Source: GW2011-AR15 sp964428335 (GTDB taxonomy: Archaea; Nanobdellota; Nanobdellia; Woesearchaeales; GW2011-AR15). Taken from it: a stretch of 64,000 nt of DNA. The position numbers and the translations under genes are program-made. The stretch spans positions 124,001 through 188,000 of the forward strand of contig CAYRXW010000003.1 in assembly GCA_964428335.1 (NCBI GenBank). Reading direction: 5' to 3'. Numbering within the stretch: position 1 is the first letter of the stretch; each line of letters starts with the position of its first letter. Shown piece after piece: positions 1-8,275 of this stretch. Under the pieces are notes generated by a model. The model did not search any database, was not told where the DNA came from, and saw nothing but the letters and a program-made list of their open reading frames with translations.

Positions 1-238
1 GGGCGACAAAACATTTCAGAACAAGTATCACTATCCTTTATTCACATATTCAGGCAGGTTACTTGTTCTAAAAGCATAAGAATCATAATCCTCAATTTCA
101 AAGAAACAATGTATTTTACTTGTTTCAAAAGGTAAAAAATCCTGGGCTTTTTTTAAAAAGCTTAATATCAGGGTTTTTGCTAGATAACTTAGGACTATTT
201 CTTATGCCAGGCATCATGTTTATAAGGAGGAATAAAAA
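1..238. other. non-coding stretch upstream of dnaG
   Basis: I see no convincing gene here. A short minus-strand frame is open from about 200 to 46 but has no usable start codon. A T/A-rich block near 147-162 could be a TATA element. A strong Shine-Dalgarno GGAGG at 226-230 lies 8 nt before the dnaG start. Confidence 0.4.
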
Positions 239-1456
239 ATGGGAAAAATCAGCCCGGTATCAGCAAAATATATCGTTCATGCCAGCATAAATATTGATGG
301 CGTAGTGGATAGGCCGGATGTCATTGGCGCTATTTTTGGCCAGACAGAAGGGCTTTTGGGAGCAGACCTTGAACTTAGGGAGCTGCAAAGATCAGGAAGG
401 ATTGGAAGAATTGAAGTTGATTCTGAAACAAAAGGTGGAAAGACAAAAGGTCTTATAACAATTCCTTCAAGCCTTGATAAGGCAGAAACAGCAATTGTCG
501 GCGCAGCTTTGGAGATAATCCAGAGAATCGGGCCATGCAACGCAAAAATTGAAGTTGAAAAGATTGAAGATATAAGGATTTCAAAAAGAAACCAGGTCAT
601 TGACAGGGCCAAGATACTTCTAAAGCAGATGATGGAAACAACACTTCCAGATTCACAGGAACTTAGCGATGAAGTAGCCTATTCAGTCAGGGTTATGGAA
701 ATTCAGGAATATGGAAAAGGAAGAATTCCTGCAGGGCCTGCAATTGATGAAAGCGAGGAAATAATTGTTGTTGAAGGCAGGGCAGATGTCCTGAACTTAC
801 TTAAGCACGGATTTAAGAACGTAATTGCCTTAAACGGCACATCAGTTCCTGAAGAAGTCAAGGAACTTGGACTAAGAAAACAGCTTACTGTGTTTGTTGA
901 TGGAGATAGAGGAGGAAACCTGATTGTGCAGGAGCTTATGGAAGTCACAGAGATTGACTTTGTTGCAAGGGCACCAGACGGAAAAGAAGTAGAAGAGCTA
1001 ACAAAAAAGGAAATCCATAAGGCTTTAAGAGGAAAAATCTCAGCTGAGCAGACAAAGATGGAAATAAAGGAGCCAGCAGAGAGAAAACAGGCAGAAAAGC
1101 AGCAGGCAGCAGGCAAAAAAGCCCAGGCAGCTGCGCCAAAAGAAGATGAAAAGCCAAAAGAGATAACAGCAGCCCAAAAAGAGTCGTTCAATGAAATGCT
1201 TGAAGACCTGATTGGGACAAGAGGGGCATATATCCTTGATGAGAATCTAAATATCCTTGGAAAAGTCCCAATTTCTGAACTTCAGTCCACTCTTAAGAGC
1301 CTGAATACAGTATATGCAGTTATATTTGATGGCATAATAGACAAGGAAATACTTGAAGCAGCAGAAAAAGCCAATGTATCCTATCTTGTTGCAATGGATA
1401 ACAAGGCAAAGAGCAAATCATCAAAGGTCATGCAGATGACAGTTGATGATTTCTAA
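239..1456 (+). CDS. dnaG: archaeal DnaG-type primase (TOPRIM domain)
   Basis: Archaeal DnaG homologue of 405 residues. In archaea this family associates with the exosome and can have primase activity. The conserved N-terminal region covers about residues 1-165. The TOPRIM domain lies at about 172-250 with the expected acidic residues: E179 in VVEGRAD and D221/D223 in VDGDRGG. A Lys/Ala/Gln-rich linker (about 275-310) leads to a C-terminal alpha/beta segment. The start is set by GGAGG at 226-230. The bacterial zinc-finger and helicase-binding parts are absent, as expected for the archaeal form. The gene converges on the PpiC gene. Confidence 0.93.
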   Translation: MGKISPVSAKYIVHASINIDGVVDRPDVIGAIFGQTEGLLGADLELRELQRSGRIGRIEVDSETKGGKTKGLITIPSSLDKAETAIVGAALEIIQRIGPCNAKIEVEKIEDIRISKRNQVIDRAKILLKQMMETTLPDSQELSDEVAYSVRVMEIQEYGKGRIPAGPAIDESEEIIVVEGRADVLNLLKHGFKNVIALNGTSVPEEVKELGLRKQLTVFVDGDRGGNLIVQELMEVTEIDFVARAPDGKEVEELTKKEIHKALRGKISAEQTKMEIKEPAERKQAEKQQAAGKKAQAAAPKEDEKPKEITAAQKESFNEMLEDLIGTRGAYILDENLNILGKVPISELQSTLKSLNTVYAVIFDGIIDKEILEAAEKANVSYLVAMDNKAKSKSSKVMQMTVDDF

Positions 1457-1541
1457 TTTTTTAATTCTTTTTTATATTATTATATCTGAGAGAAAATGCT
1501 TTTTTAGGAACTGATAAAAATATAATAAAATCAAGAAAAAA
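1457..1541. terminator. T-rich intergenic between convergent genes
   Basis: The 85 nt between the convergent dnaG and PpiC-like genes begins with T-rich tracts just after the dnaG stop. This is typical of archaeal transcription termination. No strong hairpin is seen. Confidence 0.4.
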
Positions 1542-2642
1542 CTAATTATTTAGGTAGCTTATCTGGCTTTCATTCCTAAGGCCTGAGATATATTCCATAA
1601 GTTTTCCAGTCTGCACTTCTGCAAAGAGTGTCTGGTATATCTGGTCTTTTACTGCATCAAGCTTTGTAACTTCCTCTTTTGTCTTTGAGAATGCTTTAAT
1701 TATGTGATAACCAAAGACAGTTTCAACAGGCTCTGAGACTTCTCCAGGCTTTAAGCTTAAGGCTGCACTTAGGAATGTTTCGTCAAGCGGTGAATCTTTG
1801 TTAACAAGACCAAGGTTTCCTCTTGTTATTACAGCTGCTGGCTCGTTTGAGTATTCCATTGCAAGCTCACTAAAATCACCAGTTTTGGAAAGCTTTGCTA
1901 TCTCCTCTGCCTTAATTTTTGCTTCTTCTTTTGTAAGGTTTGACACGCACCTTACACTGCTGTTATGACAGATTAAGATGTGAGAAACATTCAGGCTTTC
2001 TGGGGTTGTGAAAAATGCAACATTATCATTGTAGTATGATTCAATATCATCATCGCTTATAACAATCTCGCTGAAAACCTCGTTTTGAAGCAGCTGGTTC
2101 AATATAAGGGACTTCTTATAGAATGCTTTTGCGTCTTCCAATGTAAGTCCATTCGAAGCCAAAAGCTGTTCAAATTCCTCCATTGTTGTTCCTGCCTGGA
2201 CAGACAGGTTCTGAAGGTATAAGTCAACTTCTTCATCAGTCACTATAATATTTTCGCTTGCTGCTTTTTGAAGAAGTATCTTCTCATCAACAAGCTGTTG
2301 TACCAAATCTTCTTTTGTTATGAACTGCCTGTATTCTTCAGGTATTATATTGTACCTTTTTTCAACTTCTTCAGCATATATAGGCTCCTGGTTAACAATC
2401 ACAGAAACTTCTTTTTCTTTTGGGAAAAACCTGTAATTCAATTCATATGCTGCCCTCAGCATTGGGCTGTCTGAAGATTTCATCTCCCTGCTGTTTAAAT
2501 ATATAAAAAGGCTTCCGAAAAGCACAATAACAAATAGTGAAAATAATAGTCCAATCCTGATTAGCTTATCCCTTCTGATAAGGCTTAATGCTTTTTTTCT
2601 TAGCTGTTTTTTTTCTTCTAATTTTTTAGCTGAATTATCCAT
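1542..2642 (-). CDS. membrane-anchored PpiC/parvulin peptidyl-prolyl isomerase (SurA/PrsA-like)
   Basis: Predicted extracytoplasmic foldase of 366 residues. A basic cytoplasmic N-terminus is followed by one transmembrane helix (about 29-49). A SurA-like helical domain (about 80-200) contains the typical YAEEVEKR and VQQLVDEKILL segments. A parvulin domain (about 215-325) has the VSHILI entry strand and FGYHIIK exit strand. An insertion after VSHILI carries two cysteines (C..NSSVRC) that could form a disulfide. The family catalyses proline cis/trans isomerisation in secreted proteins. A role in folding the many Cys-rich surface proteins of this genome is inference. It is divergent from the HerA-like gene. 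Confidence 0.85.
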   Translation of the reverse strand: MDNSAKKLEEKKQLRKKALSLIRRDKLIRIGLLFSLFVIVLFGSLFIYLNSREMKSSDSPMLRAAYELNYRFFPKEKEVSVIVNQEPIYAEEVEKRYNIIPEEYRQFITKEDLVQQLVDEKILLQKAASENIIVTDEEVDLYLQNLSVQAGTTMEEFEQLLASNGLTLEDAKAFYKKSLILNQLLQNEVFSEIVISDDDIESYYNDNVAFFTTPESLNVSHILICHNSSVRCVSNLTKEEAKIKAEEIAKLSKTGDFSELAMEYSNEPAAVITRGNLGLVNKDSPLDETFLSAALSLKPGEVSEPVETVFGYHIIKAFSKTKEEVTKLDAVKDQIYQTLFAEVQTGKLMEYISGLRNESQISYLNN

Positions 2643-2732
2643 ATGAATATACCCCCAAGAGTAACAAAAAAATGAAGTTCATATAAAAAGATATTGAAAA
2701 ATTATATAAACGATGCTAGCATCAGAAGGACA

Positions 2733-4049
2733 ATGTATGATATTGTCGTAGGAAGGAATAAATCAGATATGGCCAAATACGGGTTAAAAGGCGCAATCCT
2801 CATCGGAAAGCATTATGTCCAGATGGGCCAGACCACTTCCCTTTCAAATAAAGTGTATATGGATGTCACAAGATCTCATGTTGTTTTTGTCTGCGGTAAA
2901 AGGGGCTCAGGTAAGAGCTTTACAATGGGGGTCATTGCTGAAGGGGTTTCTGATATGGACCCTGAGATCAAGAACAACCTTTCGATCGTGCTTTTGGACA
3001 CAATGGGAATCTATTGGACAATGAAATATCCAAACCAGAAAGAAAAAGACCTTTTGGACCAATGGGGAATAAAGCCAAAAGGGCTTGACATATCAATTTT
3101 TATCCCTAAAGGATTTTTTAATGAATTTAGGGAAAAAGGAATTCCTGCAGATTATCCGTTTTCAATAAGGCCTGATGAACTTGATATTGATGACTGGGTG
3201 CTTACTTTAGGTGTAGATAAGAACAGCGAAGAAGGAGTACTAATTGAGAGGGTAATAACAGTACTTAAAGAGAAAGGCGGATTTTCCTTAGAAGATATAA
3301 AAGATCGAGTTTCCAAAGATGAAAGGGTAAGCCAAAGAGCAAAAGATAAGGCGATTAACTTATTTCTAAACATCGAGACATGGGGACTTTTTGATAAGGA
3401 CGGAACACCTTTTAATGATCTTGTAAAGGCAGGCCAGGTAACAGTTATGGATGTAAGTATCTACGCAACAATGCCTGGAGGATGGGACATTAAAGCACTA
3501 GTTATAGGATTAATTTCAAAAAAACTTTTCGTTCAGAGGATGGTTTCAAGAAGGGATGAGGAATTCCAGCAGGTTCATGAAACAATACATTATTTTGGAG
3601 AGGAAAAGCAGGAAAAGATGAAATACCCGATGGTGTGGCTTGTGATAGATGAAGCACACGAATTCCTGCCATTTGCAGGAAAGACACCTGCATCTGACCC
3701 TTTAATTACAATCCTTAGGGAAGGTAGGCAGCCAGGTATTTCATTAATTTTAGCAACACAGCAACCGGGAAAAATACATACTGATGTCATGACGCAGAGC
3801 GACATAATCATCAGCCATAGGATAACAGCAAAACTTGATACAGAAGCACTTGGGATGCTTATGCAATCATATATGAGGGAAGGGCTGGATAAATACCTTG
3901 ACACGTTGCCAAGGGAGAACGGAGCTGCAGTTATTTTGGATGATAACAACGAAAGAATGTTTCCAATAAGGATAAGGCCAAGGTTTACATGGCATGGTGG
4001 AGAAGCTCCAAGAGCAATACCACCTGAAAAGAAAATATTTAATTTCTGA
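2733..4049 (+). CDS. HerA-like P-loop ATPase (DUF87)
   Basis: Hexameric-type DNA-translocase ATPase of the HerA/FtsK superfamily, 438 residues from the ATG used here. Walker A is GKRGSGKS at about residues 55-62. Walker B is WLVIDEAHEF at about 300-309. The C-terminal part has the ATQQPG sensor segment and an arginine-rich REGRQPG region. A TTG at 2694 would add 13 residues, but the ATG at 2733 has AGAAGG 5-7 nt upstream and is preferred. HerA usually works with NurA nuclease in end resection. No nurA lies nearby, so the partner is unknown and another translocation role is possible. Confidence 0.87.
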   Translation: MYDIVVGRNKSDMAKYGLKGAILIGKHYVQMGQTTSLSNKVYMDVTRSHVVFVCGKRGSGKSFTMGVIAEGVSDMDPEIKNNLSIVLLDTMGIYWTMKYPNQKEKDLLDQWGIKPKGLDISIFIPKGFFNEFREKGIPADYPFSIRPDELDIDDWVLTLGVDKNSEEGVLIERVITVLKEKGGFSLEDIKDRVSKDERVSQRAKDKAINLFLNIETWGLFDKDGTPFNDLVKAGQVTVMDVSIYATMPGGWDIKALVIGLISKKLFVQRMVSRRDEEFQQVHETIHYFGEEKQEKMKYPMVWLVIDEAHEFLPFAGKTPASDPLITILREGRQPGISLILATQQPGKIHTDVMTQSDIIISHRITAKLDTEALGMLMQSYMREGLDKYLDTLPRENGAAVILDDNNERMFPIRIRPRFTWHGGEAPRAIPPEKKIFNF

Positions 4050-4097
4050 ATATATATTTTAAAAAAAATTTTAAACATGCTAATATTACTATTTTTT

Positions 4098-4394
4098 ATG
4101 GCATTTAGTAAAGCATTTCCAAAAACAACTGAAAAAAGCAATTATCCTAAGTGGGAAGAAGTTTTCCTCACTGAATCAGAAGAGCGGGAACAGGAAGAAT
4201 TGGCAAGAAAAGAGAACATGCTTAAGATGCAGGAATGCATTGAAGATGCGAAAAGAATAATAGAAACAAAAAGCCTGAAAAAATACCAAAGCGACATGAT
4301 TAATATTGCAATTGCACTTTTTGATAAAAGAGCAGGGCATGAGATACATTATAAAGAGAATAAGGCAAAAGAAAAATTTGATTCAATAAATTAA
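4098..4394 (+). CDS. small conserved-type hypothetical protein
   Basis: Small charged soluble protein of about 98 residues from the internal ATG at 4098. An upstream ATG at 4077 would add seven hydrophobic residues and is less likely. The N-terminus has aromatic and proline residues (KSNYPKWEEV), followed by a long Glu/Lys/Arg-rich helix. It has no membrane segment. It lies 48 nt after the HerA-like gene and may share its transcript. I do not recognise a functional family. Confidence 0.6.
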   Translation: MAFSKAFPKTTEKSNYPKWEEVFLTESEEREQEELARKENMLKMQECIEDAKRIIETKSLKKYQSDMINIAIALFDKRAGHEIHYKENKAKEKFDSIN

Positions 4395-4454
4395 ACTTCA
4401 TTAAGAATAATAGTTTTAGTTAAATTTATCTAATATGTCAAATTTAATTTTTTT

Positions 4455-5450
4455 ATGCTGTCTTTTTGTATGATTGTTAAGAATGAGTCTTCCACATTAG
4501 AGAGATGTCTTAACTCAGTAAAAAATCATGTTGACGAAATTATTATTGTTGATACTGGTTCAACTGATGATACAAGAGATATTGCAAAAAAATATACAGA
4601 TAAGCTGTATGATTTTAAATGGATTGATGATTTTTCAAAAGCACGAAACTTTGCACTAAGCAAAGCAACTAAGGAATGGATACTTATTCTTGATGCAGAC
4701 GAAGTAATAGCAGAGAAAGACATTCTTGAAATAAATGAAATTATAAAATCAAATAATTTTGATGCTCTTAAACTTATACAAAGAAATTACTCTAATATAC
4801 CTACAAAAATAAGATGGCAACCACTTATTGAAAAAATACCAGAAAGCAAAGGCTATATTGGGTATGGTGAAAACCCAATCATTAGAGTTATCAAAAATAA
4901 CCTTGGTATAAAATATACAGGTGCTGTCCACGAAGTATTGGACTATTCTATAAAGGAAAATGACTTACGGATATTAACAACAAAAATACCTATACATCAT
5001 TACATAGAAGAAAAGCCGATTAAAAAAAGGCAGCTTGAATACTTAAGAATTGCTGAAAAGGCAGCAGCTGAAAAACCAAGCGGTAGGTATTATATAATAA
5101 TTGCAACTGTAAATATGCACATTACTAAAGACTTTAAAAAAGCAGTTGAATATTTTGGCAAATGTATTGAACTAGGTTACAAAATCAACGAGTGCTATGA
5201 ATGTATGGCACAGTGCTATTTAGAGCAAAAAAATTATAAAAGCGCTTACGAAAGTTATAGAATATTAATTAAAAAACGACATATAACCTTCACAGTATGT
5301 AATAATATCGGGCAAATTCTTTTAAGGTACAAAAAGTATCCACAGGCTATAAAATTCCTAAATATGGCAATAAAATTAGGCATTCCAAACAAGGAAAAAA
5401 TCTATAAACAAATAGATACAATTAACTCACTAATTGCCAAAAATAGATAG
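4455..5450 (+). CDS. family 2 glycosyltransferase with C-terminal TPR repeats
   Basis: GT-A fold glycosyltransferase of the SunT/TPR type, 331 residues. The N-terminal domain begins with the typical CMIVKNES strand. It then has IIIVDTGSTDDT (nucleotide-sugar binding) and the metal-binding ILDADE motif near residue 80. The C-terminal third (about 215-320) is helical, with TPR-like spacing (AVEYFGKCIELGY, SAYESYRILIKK, AIKFLNMAIKLG). The family transfers a sugar from a nucleotide sugar to protein or glycan; the acceptor here is unknown. Base composition is more AT-rich than the flanking genes, so recent acquisition is possible. Confidence 0.85.
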   Translation: MLSFCMIVKNESSTLERCLNSVKNHVDEIIIVDTGSTDDTRDIAKKYTDKLYDFKWIDDFSKARNFALSKATKEWILILDADEVIAEKDILEINEIIKSNNFDALKLIQRNYSNIPTKIRWQPLIEKIPESKGYIGYGENPIIRVIKNNLGIKYTGAVHEVLDYSIKENDLRILTTKIPIHHYIEEKPIKKRQLEYLRIAEKAAAEKPSGRYYIIIATVNMHITKDFKKAVEYFGKCIELGYKINECYECMAQCYLEQKNYKSAYESYRILIKKRHITFTVCNNIGQILLRYKKYPQAIKFLNMAIKLGIPNKEKIYKQIDTINSLIAKNR

Positions 5451-5473
5451 ATAAGCAGAACTAAACAAAAATT

Positions 5474-6958
5474 CTATATTCCTAAAAGGTAGTCAGCAAT
5501 TGCTGATGCTATTTTTTCATCAGAAAGAATTCCAATTATCTCATCATGCACAATCACAGGAATAAACCTCATATTTTTTTCAATCAAGAAGTTATTTGCA
5601 TCAAGTATATCCATTTCTGCATCGGCTTTAGGGAAATTGGAGAGCATAAGAGATTCTACCAATTGCTTCCTAACTTCATTTCTATATTTTAATAGTCCTG
5701 TAACAAACTCATGCATTGAAAAAATGCCAATCACTTTTCCGTTCTCTACAACATTAAGTATCATGGCATTTTTCTCACTCATGATTTTTATTGCTGCATC
5801 AACACTTTCCCCTTTATTTATCCTGAAAATATTCCTATCAAGGTGCTCTCTGATCTTCGGGATATTTCCCAGGTTCATTTTTGAAATACTAAAAGCCTGT
5901 TGTAGGTCCCTTAATGATAATTCTCCAATAATATCACTTTTTTCACTTACGCAAATCCTATTTATCTTATGGTTCCTCATAAGATTCAGTGCATCAATAA
6001 CATTTTTTTCAGAATCTAGTGAAATCTTTTCATCATGAACCTTCAGTTCATTCATTTTTTTTTCAAGAGATGGTAGTTTAAGCAGATCTTCCCTCTTAAT
6101 ATACCCTTTATAATTTTCCTTTTTTATGAATATTATTTCATTATCTGTAAAATTTTCCAGCGCATCAGCTAGTTTTATCTCAGAAGAAACAAGCTCTGTT
6201 GAATTATAAATCTCTTTTATTTTCAATCTCACAATCTTTCTTGCAAGAGATTCAGGAGAAGCAAGCGATATGTTTTGCGAGATGTATCCTATGCCTGATT
6301 TTACCAATCCAAACACGACAAAAAGCAAGGCAAATGCGACAGCTATACCTACAACTAGCAAGAATATCTCTGAGAACCTGTTTTTTTCAACTATCGCTTC
6401 TTTTTTTTGTTCGACAATATTTTCAGGTTCTCCTAATTCCTCATTACTTTTCTCATATAACACAGAAATATTTTTTTCAGGGACAGAATAGTCACCTAAT
6501 TCACTATTGTTTTTACTCTCTACAATATTTTTTATATATTCTTTTTCCTCATCTGGTTCATTTATTGTAGTTACATTCCCTGATTGGCTAGCAGTTCCAG
6601 GATTTCCATAGTCAAACGAAATAGTATTAACCCGGTATGAGCTTTCTTTTGAAGGTGTTATGATAATTGAATAAGGATAATTTCCAAAAGTAAAAACAAT
6701 ATTTGTTCCAGTTTTTGCATCAATCTGCCCTTTCTCAAAAAAATAATATCCTGTGTCTGCTACATTGCTTCTCTGATAAGCTTCGTTCTTATCAAGTGTA
6801 TGTGTTGCAACAGAATTGAAGTTATCATCTTCATCAGTAAAATATGCAGTTACCTCAAGACCAGACATAGGGATATTTTTGTAAAGCACCAGACCATAAT
6901 ACATAGTCTCTGCAGATACAGATGAAAGAAGAAGTAAAACTAATATAAGGTATCTCAT
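5474..6958 (-). CDS. secreted/membrane protein with C-terminal CBS domains
   Basis: Protein of 494 residues. It has an N-terminal signal peptide (about 1-16, VSA/ET) and a beta-rich extracytoplasmic domain of about 110 residues. An acidic Asn/Glu linker follows, then one transmembrane helix (about 195-222). The cytoplasmic region contains CBS-type repeats (about 255-494; for example NHKINRICVSE, NAMILNVVENGKVIG and RFIPVIVHDEIIG). CBS pairs bind adenine nucleotides and act as sensors. The architecture suggests a surface domain coupled to cytoplasmic nucleotide sensing, which is inference. Its start overlaps the stop of the small membrane gene by 4 nt (ATGA). Confidence 0.75.
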   Translation of the reverse strand: MRYLILVLLLLSSVSAETMYYGLVLYKNIPMSGLEVTAYFTDEDDNFNSVATHTLDKNEAYQRSNVADTGYYFFEKGQIDAKTGTNIVFTFGNYPYSIIITPSKESSYRVNTISFDYGNPGTASQSGNVTTINEPDEEKEYIKNIVESKNNSELGDYSVPEKNISVLYEKSNEELGEPENIVEQKKEAIVEKNRFSEIFLLVVGIAVAFALLFVVFGLVKSGIGYISQNISLASPESLARKIVRLKIKEIYNSTELVSSEIKLADALENFTDNEIIFIKKENYKGYIKREDLLKLPSLEKKMNELKVHDEKISLDSEKNVIDALNLMRNHKINRICVSEKSDIIGELSLRDLQQAFSISKMNLGNIPKIREHLDRNIFRINKGESVDAAIKIMSEKNAMILNVVENGKVIGIFSMHEFVTGLLKYRNEVRKQLVESLMLSNFPKADAEMDILDANNFLIEKNMRFIPVIVHDEIIGILSDEKIASAIADYLLGI

Positions 6959-7176
6959 TTCTTTGTTTTTTTTGGTTTTTCCTCAAGCTCTACGAAATCA
7001 TCAGGGTCGGCATAGGTCATTGAAACCACTGCTGAAATGAACATAAGCCCGAAAATGAACGCAAATGTAATTCCCCAATCCAATGATTTTGGAATAACAT
7101 ACATCACTGAAATCATACCTCCAAGCATTGATGTTGCCATGAAAGCACCGTTTAATGGAGCAAATTTGATAGCCAT
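6955..7176 (-). CDS. small two-TM membrane protein
   Basis: Membrane protein of 73 residues with two predicted transmembrane helices (about 10-28 and 34-54). It ends in a charged tail of Glu then Lys residues. It is translationally coupled to the CBS-domain gene through an ATGA overlap, which suggests the two products work together. I do not recognise the family. Confidence 0.65.
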   Translation of the reverse strand: MAIKFAPLNGAFMATSMLGGMISVMYVIPKSLDWGITFAFIFGLMFISAVVSMTYADPDDFVELEEKPKKTKK

Positions 7177-7297
7177 AAAATCACCTTTTTAACAAATTCA
7201 GGGAAGTTTGCTATATAAAGCTTTCTTTAGGCAGCTTAAAAATTAATTCTTCACATCTTCCAAAATTAATATATACTAAATAAGAATATGCTACATT

Positions 7298-8275
7298 ATG
7301 GCATACGCAACAGACATAATCACACCGGCAATTGAAAAGACAAAGGAATTATTTTTTCCAATAAATCCTAAATACTGGCTGAAACTTGGTTTTGTAAATA
7401 TGCTTTCAGGCAACCAGGCTGGAAGCTATTCAGGTGGAAGCGGCGGAAATACAGGTTCTGAACTTTCAAAAATCAGCTTTAGGGAAGCAGTCAGAAGCTT
7501 TAATTCTGAAGCATTGGTTTTCCTGTCGCAATACGGATATGTGATTGGATTTTTCGCATTGCTGTTTTACCTGCTTTCAATAACTTTAGCATACTTAGGA
7601 AGCATGTTCACTTTTGTTTTTTTTGAAGGAATAACAAACAGGAATTTTGAAATAAAAAAAAGCGTAAATCATACAAAAAAACAGACAGTATCACTTTTTA
7701 TGTTCCGATTTGTATTTGGGCTCATATCACTTGCAAGCCTTGGGGTTATCTTATGGCCAGTTATCCAGGCGTTTATGAGCAATTCCCTTGCAGATATCAG
7801 CCTAATCAGCTTAATACCTAACATTATTGGATTTTTTATATTTGCCATTGCAATAGGATTTCTAATGTTTATAGTGAATGACTTTCTTGTACCAATAATG
7901 TACCTAAAAAACTATGGGATAAATGAGGCATGGCATCATTTCAAGAAAATTGCTGGAAATAAAAAAACCGAAATCCTGATATACATGCTGATGAAGTTTG
8001 TCCTTGGCATAGCTTCAGGAATCATTGCATTGATTTATGCTCTCTTTTTGTTAATACCTGGTGTAATACTTGCCCTTGTTTTTGTAGGAATTGGGATTGC
8101 AATGTTCTTTACCCTTAAGCTTATAGGAGATATTGTGGCAGTCGGACTTACAGCAATCTATGTAACAATCCTTATAATGTTTTTAATCTACCTCTTGAAC
8201 GTGCTGTTTGTGCCTATACCTGCATTTTTCAGGATATACAGCATTGATATGGTAAAGAAACTGGAAAAAAGCTAA
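7298..8275 (+). CDS. polytopic membrane protein (DUF4013/DUF7544-like)
   Basis: Integral membrane protein of 325 residues. A soluble start (ITPAIEKTKELFFPINPKYW) and a Gly/Ser-rich loop (about 40-52) precede roughly five to six hydrophobic helices between 80 and 315. The layout and the initial KYWLKLGFVN motif resemble the archaeal DUF4013/DUF7544 membrane families, which have no known biochemical function. Its last 4 nt overlap the 3' end of convergent trpS. The ATG lies about 25-30 nt after an AT-rich TATA-like stretch, consistent with a leaderless transcript. Confidence 0.65.
   Translation: MAYATDIITPAIEKTKELFFPINPKYWLKLGFVNMLSGNQAGSYSGGSGGNTGSELSKISFREAVRSFNSEALVFLSQYGYVIGFFALLFYLLSITLAYLGSMFTFVFFEGITNRNFEIKKSVNHTKKQTVSLFMFRFVFGLISLASLGVILWPVIQAFMSNSLADISLISLIPNIIGFFIFAIAIGFLMFIVNDFLVPIMYLKNYGINEAWHHFKKIAGNKKTEILIYMLMKFVLGIASGIIALIYALFLLIPGVILALVFVGIGIAMFFTLKLIGDIVAVGLTAIYVTILIMFLIYLLNVLFVPIPAFFRIYSIDMVKKLEKS

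Noticed and set aside
46..200. Minus-strand open frame left of dnaG ending at a TAG near 46
   Set aside because: No start codon within the open stretch and no family similarity; it could be a decayed gene end but cannot be supported.
703..1191. Long minus-strand open frame inside dnaG
   Set aside because: It is antisense to a clearly conserved gene, has Ser/Phe-rich composition typical of shadow frames and no recognisable motif.
2733..4049. HerA-NurA resection operon
   Set aside because: There is no NurA-like gene beside the HerA-like gene; the next product is a small charged unknown.
4432..4452. Shared ATATGTCAAATTTA sequence upstream of the genes at 4455 and 18341
   Set aside because: It is only two copies in AT-rich DNA with different spacing to the starts; probably chance.
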